From Chitinophagaceae bacterium 26-R-25 (GTDB lineage Bacteria > Bacteroidota > Bacteroidia > Chitinophagales > Chitinophagaceae), in contig JARWSJ010000001.1 of assembly GCA_029906195.1 (NCBI GenBank), positions 1,860,001 through 1,924,000 on the forward strand: a stretch of DNA of 64,000 nucleotides, given 5' to 3'. The notes below the pieces were generated by a model, which was not told the DNA's origin, ran no database searches, and saw nothing but the letters and a program-made list of their open reading frames with translations. Shown here piece after piece: positions 35,997 through 45,994 of this stretch. The number at the start of each line of letters is the position of its first letter. The stretch's first letter is position 1. The position numbers and the translations under genes are program-made.

Positions 35997-36055
35997 CGAA
36001 TCATGAATAAAAAAACGATCATCATCATTCATCATTCATAACTCATCATTCTTTG
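35997..36055. repeat. CATCATTC words between SusD and GH9 genes
   Basis: CATCATCATTCATCATTC and ATAACTCATCATTC in the 133 bp gap after the SusD stop. Low-complexity single arm; no pairing arm was found. Confidence 0.4.
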
Positions 36056-37648
36056 TTAGTATCCAGGATTCTGATCACCAGTTACCTTAGGGTTGTTGTC
36101 CAACTCAGCCTGAGGTATCGGCAATAATTCATCCCTGTTTTTCTGGAAGTATGACAATGGTTCCGGAGCGATGCTTGGGTAGTAACCTTTGATCCTCCAA
36201 CGCATGATGTCTATGTTTCTTACTTCCTCATCAGCAAGTTCCACGCTTCTTTCATGCATGATGGCTTTTGTCACCTGGTCTTTAGTACCTGTCGGATATT
36301 GCGCAGTAGGATAATGCGGCATCATTACATCCGGCCTGTCGCGTACCTGGTTGAGATAGCCAACCGCAGCGGCAGAATTACCCAATTCGTTTTCGCATTC
36401 AGCCAGCATCAGCAAAACATCGGCGAAACGAATAAGGCGCTGGTTATTTCCGCCCGGATAAAAGCCCATGGCACTTTTACTCATCTTGTACATCAACATG
36501 AATTTGCGCCAGCTCATCTTTTTAGCGGCACCATGAAATGTAGATCCATTACCGTTCTGATCGCCATCTGCAAGTGTTTCTGCTCCGTTGTTATATTTAT
36601 CACCGCTTTGATAAACTGTCCATGAAAAACGTGGGTCAGTTTTCGCAGCACCGAAAGCACTGTTTTCAAACTCATTCAAAATCTTGTCAGAAGGAATGAG
36701 GTTTCTCCATGCAACAGGGCAATATTCCTGGTTGCGTACAGTTGTAAGTTCTGTGTTACCGTTAAGTACATCACCTACAGATTGTCCGCCCCAGTTGAAA
36801 TTGGCCGTTTTCTTGTCGACAAATATTACTTCAAGAATGGACTCATTGTTGAATTCATGTTCTTCTTCAAAATTGTCGAGAAATCTTGCGGTAAGTGAAT
36901 AACCGTCTGCTCCTGTTGTAGGAATCAGTAGCAGCGCAGCTTTTGCACTTGCATAGTCGCCTTTTTGCATATACACTCTTCCGAGCATTGCATTGGCAGC
37001 AGCGTTTGTAACACGGCCCCTGTTTGCAGCGTCATAACCTGATTTGCCTGGCAAATTAGCAGCCGCATCTTTCAGGTCCTGTATGATCTGAGCGTAAATT
37101 GAATCTACAGAAGAACGTGATTTTGAATCGGAAAATGATTGTACAGGCATAGTATACATAGGCACTTTACCCCACATGCTTACAAGATCAAAGTAAGCCC
37201 AGCCACGCAAAAACTTTGCTTCACCCACTATGCGGTCACGCAAGGCGGGATTGTCTGTTACACCAGGGCCCTTTAAAATAGCAGTATTGGCGCGGTGTAT
37301 AGCAGTATACAATGCATTCCATACCGAGTTCATAACCGGGTTGGAAGGTTGTGTACCACCGTTTAATATTTGTGCACGCGGTGCCTCTAACTGCGAACCA
37401 CCGGTTGCCACATCATCACTTCTCAGGTCATGCACAAAGAACCACTCACGACCAACGAGTGAACTACTTTTAATAACGGAATATGCGGCATTTACAGCTG
37501 TTTGAAGATCAGCAGCTGTTTTGAAAGACTGATCAAGACCAACACTGTTTGGATTGGTTTTGTCGAGATCCTTATTGCACGAAAACATGCTAACAGTGAC
37601 AATGGCACCGGCAGCTAAGAGTAATCTATATATAGTTTTTGTTTTCAT
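36056..37648 (-). CDS. SusD/RagB-family nutrient-binding lipoprotein (PUL2)
   Basis: 530 residues. Lipobox SMFSC followed by NKDLDKTNPNSVGLDQSFKT. SusD features: RDRIVGEAKFLRGWAYFDLV, MLGRVYMQKGDYASAKAALL, RFADVLLMLAECENELGNSA, HERSVELADEEVRNIDIMRW and the terminal ELLPIPQAELDNNPKVTGDQ, NPGY ending. It forms the surface lid for the SusC encoded 21 bp upstream. The accompanying GH9 enzyme suggests a beta-glucan-type ligand (inference). Confidence 0.97.
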   Translation of the reverse strand: MKTKTIYRLLLAAGAIVTVSMFSCNKDLDKTNPNSVGLDQSFKTAADLQTAVNAAYSVIKSSSLVGREWFFVHDLRSDDVATGGSQLEAPRAQILNGGTQPSNPVMNSVWNALYTAIHRANTAILKGPGVTDNPALRDRIVGEAKFLRGWAYFDLVSMWGKVPMYTMPVQSFSDSKSRSSVDSIYAQIIQDLKDAAANLPGKSGYDAANRGRVTNAAANAMLGRVYMQKGDYASAKAALLLIPTTGADGYSLTARFLDNFEEEHEFNNESILEVIFVDKKTANFNWGGQSVGDVLNGNTELTTVRNQEYCPVAWRNLIPSDKILNEFENSAFGAAKTDPRFSWTVYQSGDKYNNGAETLADGDQNGNGSTFHGAAKKMSWRKFMLMYKMSKSAMGFYPGGNNQRLIRFADVLLMLAECENELGNSAAAVGYLNQVRDRPDVMMPHYPTAQYPTGTKDQVTKAIMHERSVELADEEVRNIDIMRWRIKGYYPSIAPEPLSYFQKNRDELLPIPQAELDNNPKVTGDQNPGY

Positions 37649-37669
37649 AAAAATGTTTTGAAATGGTTA

Positions 37670-40600
37670 CTAATTAAAACCCACTTGTAATCCCACCTGG
37701 AATGATCTTGCGACAGGATATTGCCCGTAATCAATTCCGTTGGTAAGTGTTCCATTCTTAGAACCTATTTCAGGATCCCATCCTTTATATTTTGTAACAG
37801 TAAAAAGATTTTGTGATGAAACATAAATTCTGAAGCGGGAAACCGTTCCTCTTGTGAGCGAGTTTAGCCTTGTAACCGGAACATTGTAACCAATCATAAC
37901 ATTCTTCAATCTCAGGAACGAACCGTCTTCTATCCATCTGTCGGAAGGACGTGCATTCTGATTTGGATCACCACTAAATGCTCTTGGCATACTTGTATTC
38001 GTATGGCTAGTTGTCCATGCGTCCAGCACTCGTGTACCTGAGCCGAACAATCTTACCATGCCTTCTTCAATAATGCGTACACCGTTTACAATTTTGTTTC
38101 CCTGAACTCCCTGGAACAAAATGCTGAAGTCAAAATTCTTGTAGCTCGCATTACCATTAAAAGAGTAAGTGAACTTTGGCAGGAAGCTACCCAGGTAAGT
38201 CTTGTCATCACTGTTGATAACATTGTCCTTTGTATTGATGTTTTGGAACTTGATATCACCAGGAGCTGTCTTACCGGCCACTTGCGTAGGAGAACTGGCT
38301 ACTTCAGCTGCTGTTTGGAATATACCCGCTGTTTTCCATCCATAGAACTGTTGAATCGGCTGCCCTACGGTGGTGTAGGTCCATGGATCACCGCCGCCAA
38401 AGTCAGCATCACCTCCTGCAGTAAGAGACGCAGTAGGCGTATTCATGCTCAGTACTTTATTTCTGATGACAGTGACTAAACCAGAAACCTCCCATTTAAA
38501 GGCAGATTGATTATGGTGATAACCCAACTGTGCCTCAAAGCCATTGTTACGCATTGATGCAACGTTTGACAACACACCGTTGACACCAAAGCCATATGTT
38601 GGTGGAGTTGGCAATTGATAAATCAGATTATCAGTTTGTCTTACAAAATAATCTGCAGTAAGAGTCACCTTGTTATTCAACAAACCAAGATCGATTCCAA
38701 CATTGTATTGTTTTGTTTTTTCCCATTCAAGATCTTTATTACCCAATGTATTGGTAAATGAACTGTTTGGAGAAGTTCCATCACCAAATGGATAAATTGC
38801 CTGGTTAGTTTGTACCGCTGCGAACCATGGATAGTTGTTGTTAAGCAACAAACCATTCAAACCAGTTAAGCCATAACCTGCACGCAGTTTCAATTCGGAG
38901 ATAAGCTTTGAGCTCTTCATGAATTGCTCCTGTGAAATACGCCAGCCTACAGATGCTGAAGGGAAGTTGCCATACTTATGACCTGGAGCCCAGATAGACA
39001 AACCATCACGACGTATTGCAGCGTTGACGAAATATTTGCCCGCGTAGTCATAGTTTAAACGACCAAGAAGAGAAACAATTAAATTCTCCTGGTAAGTTGA
39101 ATTTGCATTAATATTTGATGCACCGTTCAACGTTTTGATTTCGTTGGTTCCCTGGTTACCGGTCGCGGTTTCGTTCCAATATTTTTGTCCCTGTCTTTCA
39201 AATACACCTGTTACGTTAAGATGGTGTTGGTTCCATGTCTTATCGAAAGTTAACTGTTCAGTAAACAGTAATGTAGAAAAAGTCTGGCGCTGATTATTAA
39301 TGCTTGCAAGAGATGCAGACAACGTACCTCCGTCATTATAAATCGGAGTGTACTGTTGTGTATAAGCATTGGTGTAATCCACGCCAAAGGTTGATCTGAA
39401 TTTCAACCACGAAGTAAAGTTTACATCAAGATATGCAGTACCCAACACTTTCAATGTCTTAATGGTATTGGAACCGATCAGTGCAAGCTCTACGGGGTTG
39501 GTGGGGTCAGCTCCATCGAAACTATTCAATGGTCCCCTGAAACCACCTTGCGTTGTTGGATCATACACCGGTAGGTAAGGTTGCATTCTCACAACGTTCA
39601 TGAGCCTTGTTCTGTTACCGGAGGTAGCTGTGGCATTATTATCAAAACGTTGATTACCAAAAGCCATGTACAGGTTTTCACCAAAAGTGAACACCTTGCT
39701 GATGGTATGTTCTGAATTGATCCTGAAATTTCCTCTTTCATAACCAAGTCCCTGCGCTATACCATCTTGTTTTAAGTAACCACCGGAAGAATAAAAACGG
39801 GAAGCAGAATTACCACCGCTCACAGAAACATTTGTCTGCGTCATTAAAGCATTATTCACAAAATACTCATCCTGCCAGTCTGTGTTTGTCTGTGCATAGG
39901 TCTGGTTAGCTCCAGCGTATATTGGTTTATTAAAGTTGGAATCAAGGAATCTCGGAGGCATTGAAATACCTGCAGAACCATTGATCATACGTTCGTACTT
40001 CTTGTATTGACTAGTGTTCAGCAGGTCAAGTTTTTTCCCCGGACTCTGCATCCCAATATAGGTATCCAGACTTACATGCAGCTTACTATCGCGTGCTCCT
40101 TTTTTGGTAGTGATAATGATCACACCGTTGGTAGCGCGAGAACCATAGATCGCAGCAGCACTGGCATCTTTCAGTACTTCGACGGATTCAATATCCCTGC
40201 TGTCAAAGCTGGAAATATTGCCTGTTGGAAATCCATCAATTACATACAAAGGATCTGAAGCAAAGCTTATCGAACTGATACCTCGTATCGCAACAATGGG
40301 CTGTGTTCCGGGAGCACCATTATTAACGACAGAAAGGCCCGCAACGCGGCCCTGCAATGCCTGGTCAACACTAACAACGGGCAACTCGTTGATTGTTTTA
40401 CTATTGACTGAGGCAATGGCTCCGGTAATAGAGGCCTTACGTTGTGTACCATAACCAACCACCACGACCTGATTCAATGACTCATTGGATGGCGCCAATG
40501 AAATGTTCACTGTTTCACCAGACCCTACAGGTGCCTGTTTGGTTTCATAACCAACAAAAGAAATATTAAGCACGCCGTTTGTCGGTGCCTGAATAATATA

Positions 40601-40843
40601 ATATCCATCACTGTTGGTAACCGTACCCTTTGTGGAACCTTTCACAGTTACCGAAGCGCCGCTGATAGGAGCGTTTTTATCATCCGTAACCCGTCCCCGA
40701 ATGGTTTTGGAATTTTGTGCAATTGATGAAAAATGGATGCTCAAAAAGAGAAAAAAGAGCATTAGAAATGATAGATAACCGGGTAGTTTATTTCGCCTTA
40801 GGCGGTAGCAATCGATTGCATTCTTTTTGTCTAAAAGTTGCAT
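37670..40843 (-). CDS. SusC/RagA TonB-dependent transporter (PUL2)
   Basis: 1057 residues. A long basic N-terminus is followed by the hydrophobic signal (YLSFLMLFFLFLSIHFSSIA), the carboxypeptidase-D-like domain (TIRGRVTDDKNAPISGASVT, about 47-125), the TonB-box region NQVVVVGYGTQRKASITGAI, plug motifs (DPLYVIDGFPTGNISSFDSR, EVLKDASAAAIYGSRATNGV) and a beta-barrel ending in VGLQVGFN. There is no STN domain, in line with LacI rather than sigma/FecR control of this locus. An operator-like palindrome lies 25 bp upstream of the start. It should import oligosaccharides released by the GH9 enzyme. Confidence 0.97.
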   Translation of the reverse strand: MQLLDKKNAIDCYRLRRNKLPGYLSFLMLFFLFLSIHFSSIAQNSKTIRGRVTDDKNAPISGASVTVKGSTKGTVTNSDGYYIIQAPTNGVLNISFVGYETKQAPVGSGETVNISLAPSNESLNQVVVVGYGTQRKASITGAIASVNSKTINELPVVSVDQALQGRVAGLSVVNNGAPGTQPIVAIRGISSISFASDPLYVIDGFPTGNISSFDSRDIESVEVLKDASAAAIYGSRATNGVIIITTKKGARDSKLHVSLDTYIGMQSPGKKLDLLNTSQYKKYERMINGSAGISMPPRFLDSNFNKPIYAGANQTYAQTNTDWQDEYFVNNALMTQTNVSVSGGNSASRFYSSGGYLKQDGIAQGLGYERGNFRINSEHTISKVFTFGENLYMAFGNQRFDNNATATSGNRTRLMNVVRMQPYLPVYDPTTQGGFRGPLNSFDGADPTNPVELALIGSNTIKTLKVLGTAYLDVNFTSWLKFRSTFGVDYTNAYTQQYTPIYNDGGTLSASLASINNQRQTFSTLLFTEQLTFDKTWNQHHLNVTGVFERQGQKYWNETATGNQGTNEIKTLNGASNINANSTYQENLIVSLLGRLNYDYAGKYFVNAAIRRDGLSIWAPGHKYGNFPSASVGWRISQEQFMKSSKLISELKLRAGYGLTGLNGLLLNNNYPWFAAVQTNQAIYPFGDGTSPNSSFTNTLGNKDLEWEKTKQYNVGIDLGLLNNKVTLTADYFVRQTDNLIYQLPTPPTYGFGVNGVLSNVASMRNNGFEAQLGYHHNQSAFKWEVSGLVTVIRNKVLSMNTPTASLTAGGDADFGGGDPWTYTTVGQPIQQFYGWKTAGIFQTAAEVASSPTQVAGKTAPGDIKFQNINTKDNVINSDDKTYLGSFLPKFTYSFNGNASYKNFDFSILFQGVQGNKIVNGVRIIEEGMVRLFGSGTRVLDAWTTSHTNTSMPRAFSGDPNQNARPSDRWIEDGSFLRLKNVMIGYNVPVTRLNSLTRGTVSRFRIYVSSQNLFTVTKYKGWDPEIGSKNGTLTNGIDYGQYPVARSFQVGLQVGFN

Positions 40844-40867
40844 AAAATGGTGTTTTAGCAGTTAATT

Positions 40868-40880
40868 TAAACGCCGTTTA
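40868..40880. promoter_or_regulatory. LacI-type operator candidate upstream of SusC (PUL2)
   Basis: TAAACGCCGTTTA has 6 bp arms around a single central base, with the CpG typical of LacI-family sites. It lies 25-37 bp before the SusC ATG, close enough to block initiation or elongation. A LacI regulator is encoded divergently 570 bp away. Confidence 0.5.
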
Positions 40881-41372
40881 GTAAATGTTGTTTTTGTTTT
40901 GTAACAGCATAATCAACCAGGTCCATTTTTTAACTTGTGTTCATTTTGGTGATGTTTATTGTTTTGGTTTACAAATAGTACTATACATCTGCGCGTGATA
41001 AAAGGTGTGCATCACACGTAAATGATGTAACGAAAAATGAGCTGAACAGTTGACAGGAAAAACGGTAAAAAGTTGAGAGGGATATAAAATATAAATATAT
41101 CTAAATGCTTGCTGTAAAACAGTTTCAAGCACATTGATGCATAATGAAGCTGCAGTTAATCTCATGGCGTTGAAGTTGGCAATCGTTAGCAAAGCTTTCA
41201 AAAGTTTCTTTAATCATTAAATAAAAAAATACACTCCTCTCCCACTTATCGAAGACTTAAACACTTAAAAATGGTTGTGAGAAACCCTCACAAATGAATG
41301 TACCTTATGTTATGAAAAAAGTTATATAGGAGTACGCAAGCTAATCACATTATAATATTACACATCTATTTT

Positions 41373-41380
41373 TAATTTTG
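41373..41380 (+). promoter_or_regulatory. Bacteroidota -7 box (TAATTTTG) for the LacI gene
   Basis: It matches TAnnTTTG exactly, 68 bp before the lacI start, and overlaps an operator-like palindrome that begins at its last three bases. No clear TTG at -33. Confidence 0.45.
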
Positions 41381-41393
41381 CAAACGATTGCAA
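41378..41393. promoter_or_regulatory. LacI-type operator candidate in the lacI promoter
   Basis: TTGCAAACGATTGCAA has symmetric TTGCAA ends around ACGA and the core GCAAACG known from PurR/LacI-type boxes. Overlap with the -7 box suggests autorepression. Confidence 0.5.
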
Positions 41394-41447
41394 GAAATAG
41401 TTAAAAAATGTTGGTTTTTGTACATATATTGCATATAAACTTCATAT

Positions 41448-42479
41448 ATGTCTGTAAAGAAGGACATTACGATTGTAGACATTGCCCGGGAATTAAACAT
41501 CTCTATTTCTACCGTAAGCCGTGGCCTTAAAGACCACCCCGATATCAATAAGGATACAAGGCAAAAAATCTGGAATAAAGCAGAGCAACTTGGCTATACA
41601 GCGAACATTTTTGCAAGCAATTTCAGGAAGAAGAAAACCAACACATTGGGTGTAATTATCCACCGATTGCATGGATATTTTATTTCTTCTTTATTGGATG
41701 GAATGGAAAAAGTCGCCAACGAAGCAGGCTATAATCTTATCATCAGCCAGTCAAGGGAATCCTATCATAAAGAAATGGCGAATGCCAAAACGATGCTGGC
41801 GAACAGAGTGGACGGATTGCTCATTTCCCTTGCATATGATACCGAGAGCCTTGCACACATAGAGCCGTTTATTACCAAGGGAATTCCTGTAATATTTTTT
41901 GACCGTGTGTTTGAAAACAGCCAGGGCGTGAGCGTTATCATTGACAACTACAAAAACGCTTACGATATCACCAAACATTTAATTACAGAAGGTTGCTCTA
42001 AAATCATGCATATCACAGCATGCCTCAAACGAAATGTATATGCCGAAAGATATCGCGGTTACAGACGGGCGCTGGAAGACTACAATATTCCGTTTTCGGA
42101 AGACCTTCTGATACTTAATGATATGAATCCACAGGATGGCATTGCTGCCGCAGAAAAGATCTTGCAAATGGAAACCAAACCTGACGGTTTGTTTATTGCG
42201 GAAGACGAAAATGCTGCGTACTGTATGCACCATTTGAAACAAAATGGTGTCCGTATTCCTGAAGACATTGCTATTGCAGGGTTTAACAACGATCCTATTT
42301 CAAGAACGGTAGACCCAAATTTAACTACGGTAAACTATCCCGCTTATGACATAGGAGCCGTGGCAGCAACAAGCCTGATCGCCCAGCTCAACGGAGCATC
42401 TTCCGTTGTGCAGGTAATGAATAAGATTGTGCTGAAATCGGAAGTTATCATTAGAGAATCTTCGAGAAGAAAGAAGTAG
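41448..42479 (+). CDS. LacI-family transcriptional regulator
   Basis: 343 residues. The N-terminal helix-turn-helix (TIVDIARELNISISTVSRGL, KDHPDINKDTRQKIWNKAEQ) is followed by the hinge and periplasmic-binding-protein-like sensor domain (KTNTLGVIIHRLHGYFISSL, LANRVDGLLISLAYDT, GIPVIFFDRVFE, PDGLFIAEDENAAY, IAIAGFNNDPISRTVDPNLT). It is a cytoplasmic sugar-responsive regulator, divergent from SusC of PUL2 and followed by the FG-GAP gene. It most likely controls both arms of this locus through the two operator candidates upstream (inference). Confidence 0.95.
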   Translation: MSVKKDITIVDIARELNISISTVSRGLKDHPDINKDTRQKIWNKAEQLGYTANIFASNFRKKKTNTLGVIIHRLHGYFISSLLDGMEKVANEAGYNLIISQSRESYHKEMANAKTMLANRVDGLLISLAYDTESLAHIEPFITKGIPVIFFDRVFENSQGVSVIIDNYKNAYDITKHLITEGCSKIMHITACLKRNVYAERYRGYRRALEDYNIPFSEDLLILNDMNPQDGIAAAEKILQMETKPDGLFIAEDENAAYCMHHLKQNGVRIPEDIAIAGFNNDPISRTVDPNLTTVNYPAYDIGAVAATSLIAQLNGASSVVQVMNKIVLKSEVIIRESSRRKK

Positions 42480-42496
42480 AGAGTTTGATTAAAGCT

Positions 42497-42594
42497 TTTT
42501 TACTTTTTACTTTTTACTTTTTACTTTTTACTTTTTACTTTTTACTTTTTACTTTTTACTTTTTACTTTTTACTTTTTACTTTTTACTTTTTAC
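42497..42594. repeat. Heptanucleotide tandem repeat (TTTTTAC), 14 copies
   Basis: Fourteen successive TTTTTAC units (the first has one extra T), starting 17 bp after the lacI stop and ending 28 bp before the FG-GAP gene ATG. All units except the first are perfect. It is open in the frame of the next gene, which would encode LLFTFYF repeats, but a proper lipoprotein signal begins after it. Confidence 0.95.
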
Positions 42595-42622
42595 TCATAA
42601 CTTACGCCTTACCCAAACGATT

Positions 42623-45600
42623 ATGCGCCAAAACCAACTAACTTATCTGCTTACGTTGTTTTCCTTTTTATTCATCTGCAGCTGTACATCAAAAACTGCG
42701 GCCCCTACACTCTTTACCAAATTGTCTCCGGAAAAATCAGGCATCCATTTTAATAATACCATTTCGGAAAATGATTCACTGAACCGCGTCATAAGTGAGT
42801 TTGCATACATGGGCGGTGGCGTAGGCATTGGTGATTTTAATAATGACGGGTTGAAAGACATCTTCTTTTCCGGTAACCAGGTGCCAAGCCGTTTGTACAT
42901 TAACAAAGGCAACAACCAATTTGAGGACATCACGGAAAAGGCAGGCATTTCAACCGACACCTGGTGCACAGGCGTCAGTGTTGTTGACATTAATAACGAC
43001 GGCTTCGATGACATTTTCGTATGTGTGTATGGAAAAGGGCAACACCAAAGAAAGACCTGCTACCTGTTTATCAACCAGCATAACTTAACGTTCAGGGAAC
43101 AAGCTGCTGAATATGGCCTTGCCGATAGTTCATATGCATCACAGGTTGCATTTTTCGATTATGACAAAGACGGCGACCTTGACATGTATTTACTTAACTA
43201 TCGCCTCAATGGCCCCAACGCCAATAATATTTATCCAAAAGACCTGACAGGCCACTCTCCTGCCAACGACAAATTGTACCGAAATGATGGAAACAAATCC
43301 GGTATGGGACATCCAGTATTTACAGATGTTTCTATGCAGGCCGGCATCATCGAAGACGGCTATGGCCTTGGCGTTTCTGTTTGTGATTACAACAATGATG
43401 GCTGGCCCGATATCTACGTTTCAAACGATTTCGTATCGAACGATGTTCTATGGATCAATAACAAGAACGGCACTTTTACCAATCACCTTGCACAATGCAC
43501 AAAGCACCAAAGCTATTCAAGCATGGGCTCTGATGCGGCAGACATCAATAACGACGGTCTCGCCGACATTGCTACACTTGACATGATGCCGGAAGACAAC
43601 AAGAGAAAGAAGCTGCAATATTCTTTCATGAATTACGAACGATATGAGTCCGAAAGATCTCTTGGCTACACGCCTGAATTCATGCGCAATATGCTGCAAC
43701 TGAACAATGGCAATAGAATGGATGGAGATACGGCACTACCCTTCTTTAGTGAGATTGGACAACTGGCCGGCATATCTGAAACCGACTGGAGCTGGAGCGT
43801 TTTGATGGCAGACTTTAATAATGACGGATGGAAAGACGTCCACATCACCAACGGTATCGGCAGGGATTTTATCAATGCAGACTTTGTGCAATTCAGCACT
43901 TCTGATGCGGCGAACATGCATGACGAAGACGAGCGCAGAAAAGTGATCAATAAAAAACTGGCGGCTCTTAAGCACGTTATGTTGCCTGACTACCTGTATC
44001 TCAACAATGGCAATTGCACCTTTACAGATTACTCGCAGCAAGGCGGCATTAACGAACTGTCATTGGCCAATGGCGCGGCTTACGCGGACCTGGACAACGA
44101 TGGCGACCTTGACATTATTACGAACAATATCAACGAAGAACCTTTCATCTTTATTAATAACACCATTCAAAAAGATAGCAGCATCACCAAACATTATCTT
44201 TCTGTTTCGTTAAAAGGTGACAGTTTAAATCATCGCGGATTTGGCGCAAAAGTCGTTGTCTATACTGCTTCCGGCGAACAAGTGCAGGAAGAACAACCAG
44301 TGCGGGGATACTTATCAAGCGTTGATGTTGATCTGTTGTTTGGCCTGGGCAAAAGCACCAATGTAGATTCATTACTTGTAATCTGGCCGAATGACAAATA
44401 TGAAGTCGTTAAAAATATCAAAGCTGATCAGAAGATTGTTTTACAGCAATCAAATGCCAGCGCAGTCTATAATTACAAGCAACCTCCTGCCAATAATCTT
44501 TTTAAGGACGTTACAATACAAGACAACATCGCATTTCAACACAAAGATGTTCCTATCTATGACTTCGCTACGCAAAGGTTGCTGCCACAAAAATATTCTC
44601 AACTTGGTCCATTTATAAGTACTGGAGACGTAAACAACGATGGTGTGACAGACTTCTTCATTGGCAATGGTTTCAACGCTTATGGAGATGTTTGCCTGCA
44701 ACAAAAAAATGGAACTTTCACCTCAACAACTTTAGGAACGGGCGTTAAGATGGAAGAAGACGAGGCCTCTGTATTGTTTGATGTTGATGGTGATGGCGAT
44801 CTTGATCTGCTCGTTACCAACGGTGACATGCGATATGAAGACACTTCCGCCTACTACAAACCCCGTTTGTACATTAACAATGGTAAAGGAAATTTTACCT
44901 TAAAAGCCGATGCCATACCTGATAATGTAAGAACCATTGCAGGATGCGTAACAAGTGGAGATTTTGATGGTGATGGCAATATCGATGTGTTTATTGGAGG
45001 TCGTGTAAGTAAACGTTATCCAGTGTCACCCCGAAGTTATTTGCTTAAAAACAACAAAGGACGTTTTACTGATGTGACAGAAAAAGTTTGCCCGGCTCTG
45101 AAAAATATCGGCATGGTAACTGCGGCTGCCTGGGTAAATTTCGATAATAATAAATTACCGGATCTCGTGATAACAGGTGAATGGATGGCGGTAAAATTCT
45201 TTAAAAACACTGGCTCTTCATTTACAGACGTAACAAACAAAACAGGTTTAACTGAAATGGATGGCATGTGGCGAAGCCTTGCTGTTGCTGACATTGACGG
45301 CGATGGCGATATGGACATTGTTGTGGGCAACTATGGACTAAACAACAAGTATCATGTCACCGCACAATATCCTATGAAGGTATTTGCAAAGGACATCGAT
45401 GGCAACGGAAGCATGGATCCAATTTTGTTTTACAGCATTAAAGACGTAGATGGCCAAAGAAAACTATTTCCTGCCATCAACAGGGATCAATTTGCAGAGC
45501 AAGTGCCTTCGATCAAAAAGCAATTCCTGTATCACGAAAATTATTCGACTGCCACATTTGATGACATTTTCAAAGGCAATAAAAAAGATAATCTGCAACA

Positions 45601-45994
45601 ACTCACCTGCAATGAAATGGCAAGCTGCTGGCTTGAAAACAAAGGCAATGGCACGTTCACGAAACATGTATTGCCAGTAGAGGCACAGTTTTCCCCGGTG
45701 AATGCTATTATCTGCACAGACTTTGATAATGACGGCATCACAGACATTCTGGTGGCCGGCAATGAATACCAGACAGAAGTAATGACAGGTATGTACGACG
45801 CATCTTACGGGCTTTTCCTGAAAGGCAGTAAGGACAAGACCTTTAAGCCGGTATCGCCCGTAAAAAGCGGCTTTATCGTTGATGGTGATGTCAAAAGCAT
45901 GGCACTTATCAACAATAGTAAAAATGAAAAAACTGTATTGGTTGGCATAAATAATGAAAAGATGAAAGCTTTTAAAGTGATGAGTTATGAGTAG
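42623..45994 (+). CDS. Large FG-GAP/VCBS and ASPIC/UnbV lipoprotein (CRTAC1-like)
   Basis: 1123 residues from ATG 42623. The frame is open to 42485 but that part is the heptamer tract; ATG 42623 gives a lipoprotein signal with lipobox FICSC. The protein has two blocks of FG-GAP repeats (DFNNDGLKDIFFSGNQ, DINNDGFDDIFVC, DYDKDGDLDMYLLN, DYNNDGWPDIYVSN; then DVDGDGDLDLLVTNGD, DFDGDGNIDVFIGG, DIDGDGDMDIVVGN) separated by an ASPIC/UnbV domain at about 575-655 (NHRGFGAKVVVYTASGEQVQ, DLLFGLGKSTNVDSLLVIWP). Such proteins are surface lipoproteins usually found with SusCD and a PAP2-type partner; function is unknown. The final codons ATG AGT TAT GAG TAG are repeat-derived. Confidence 0.9.
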   Translation: MRQNQLTYLLTLFSFLFICSCTSKTAAPTLFTKLSPEKSGIHFNNTISENDSLNRVISEFAYMGGGVGIGDFNNDGLKDIFFSGNQVPSRLYINKGNNQFEDITEKAGISTDTWCTGVSVVDINNDGFDDIFVCVYGKGQHQRKTCYLFINQHNLTFREQAAEYGLADSSYASQVAFFDYDKDGDLDMYLLNYRLNGPNANNIYPKDLTGHSPANDKLYRNDGNKSGMGHPVFTDVSMQAGIIEDGYGLGVSVCDYNNDGWPDIYVSNDFVSNDVLWINNKNGTFTNHLAQCTKHQSYSSMGSDAADINNDGLADIATLDMMPEDNKRKKLQYSFMNYERYESERSLGYTPEFMRNMLQLNNGNRMDGDTALPFFSEIGQLAGISETDWSWSVLMADFNNDGWKDVHITNGIGRDFINADFVQFSTSDAANMHDEDERRKVINKKLAALKHVMLPDYLYLNNGNCTFTDYSQQGGINELSLANGAAYADLDNDGDLDIITNNINEEPFIFINNTIQKDSSITKHYLSVSLKGDSLNHRGFGAKVVVYTASGEQVQEEQPVRGYLSSVDVDLLFGLGKSTNVDSLLVIWPNDKYEVVKNIKADQKIVLQQSNASAVYNYKQPPANNLFKDVTIQDNIAFQHKDVPIYDFATQRLLPQKYSQLGPFISTGDVNNDGVTDFFIGNGFNAYGDVCLQQKNGTFTSTTLGTGVKMEEDEASVLFDVDGDGDLDLLVTNGDMRYEDTSAYYKPRLYINNGKGNFTLKADAIPDNVRTIAGCVTSGDFDGDGNIDVFIGGRVSKRYPVSPRSYLLKNNKGRFTDVTEKVCPALKNIGMVTAAAWVNFDNNKLPDLVITGEWMAVKFFKNTGSSFTDVTNKTGLTEMDGMWRSLAVADIDGDGDMDIVVGNYGLNNKYHVTAQYPMKVFAKDIDGNGSMDPILFYSIKDVDGQRKLFPAINRDQFAEQVPSIKKQFLYHENYSTATFDDIFKGNKKDNLQQLTCNEMASCWLENKGNGTFTKHVLPVEAQFSPVNAIICTDFDNDGITDILVAGNEYQTEVMTGMYDASYGLFLKGSKDKTFKPVSPVKSGFIVDGDVKSMALINNSKNEKTVLVGINNEKMKAFKVMSYE

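Larger units (their letters stand above)
40844..41447. other. Divergent promoter region between SusC (PUL2) and LacI regulator
   Basis: 604 bp without a supported gene. It holds the two operator candidates listed separately and one TAnnTTTG box toward lacI. It lacks the iterated-word palindromes seen in most other gaps, consistent with its being a real regulatory region. Confidence 0.55.

Noticed and set aside
42485-42622. N-terminal extension of the FG-GAP lipoprotein encoded by the heptamer tract
   Set aside because: The extension is only LLFTFYF-type repeats; a normal lipoprotein signal starts at ATG 42623. Kept as a repeat, not as coding.
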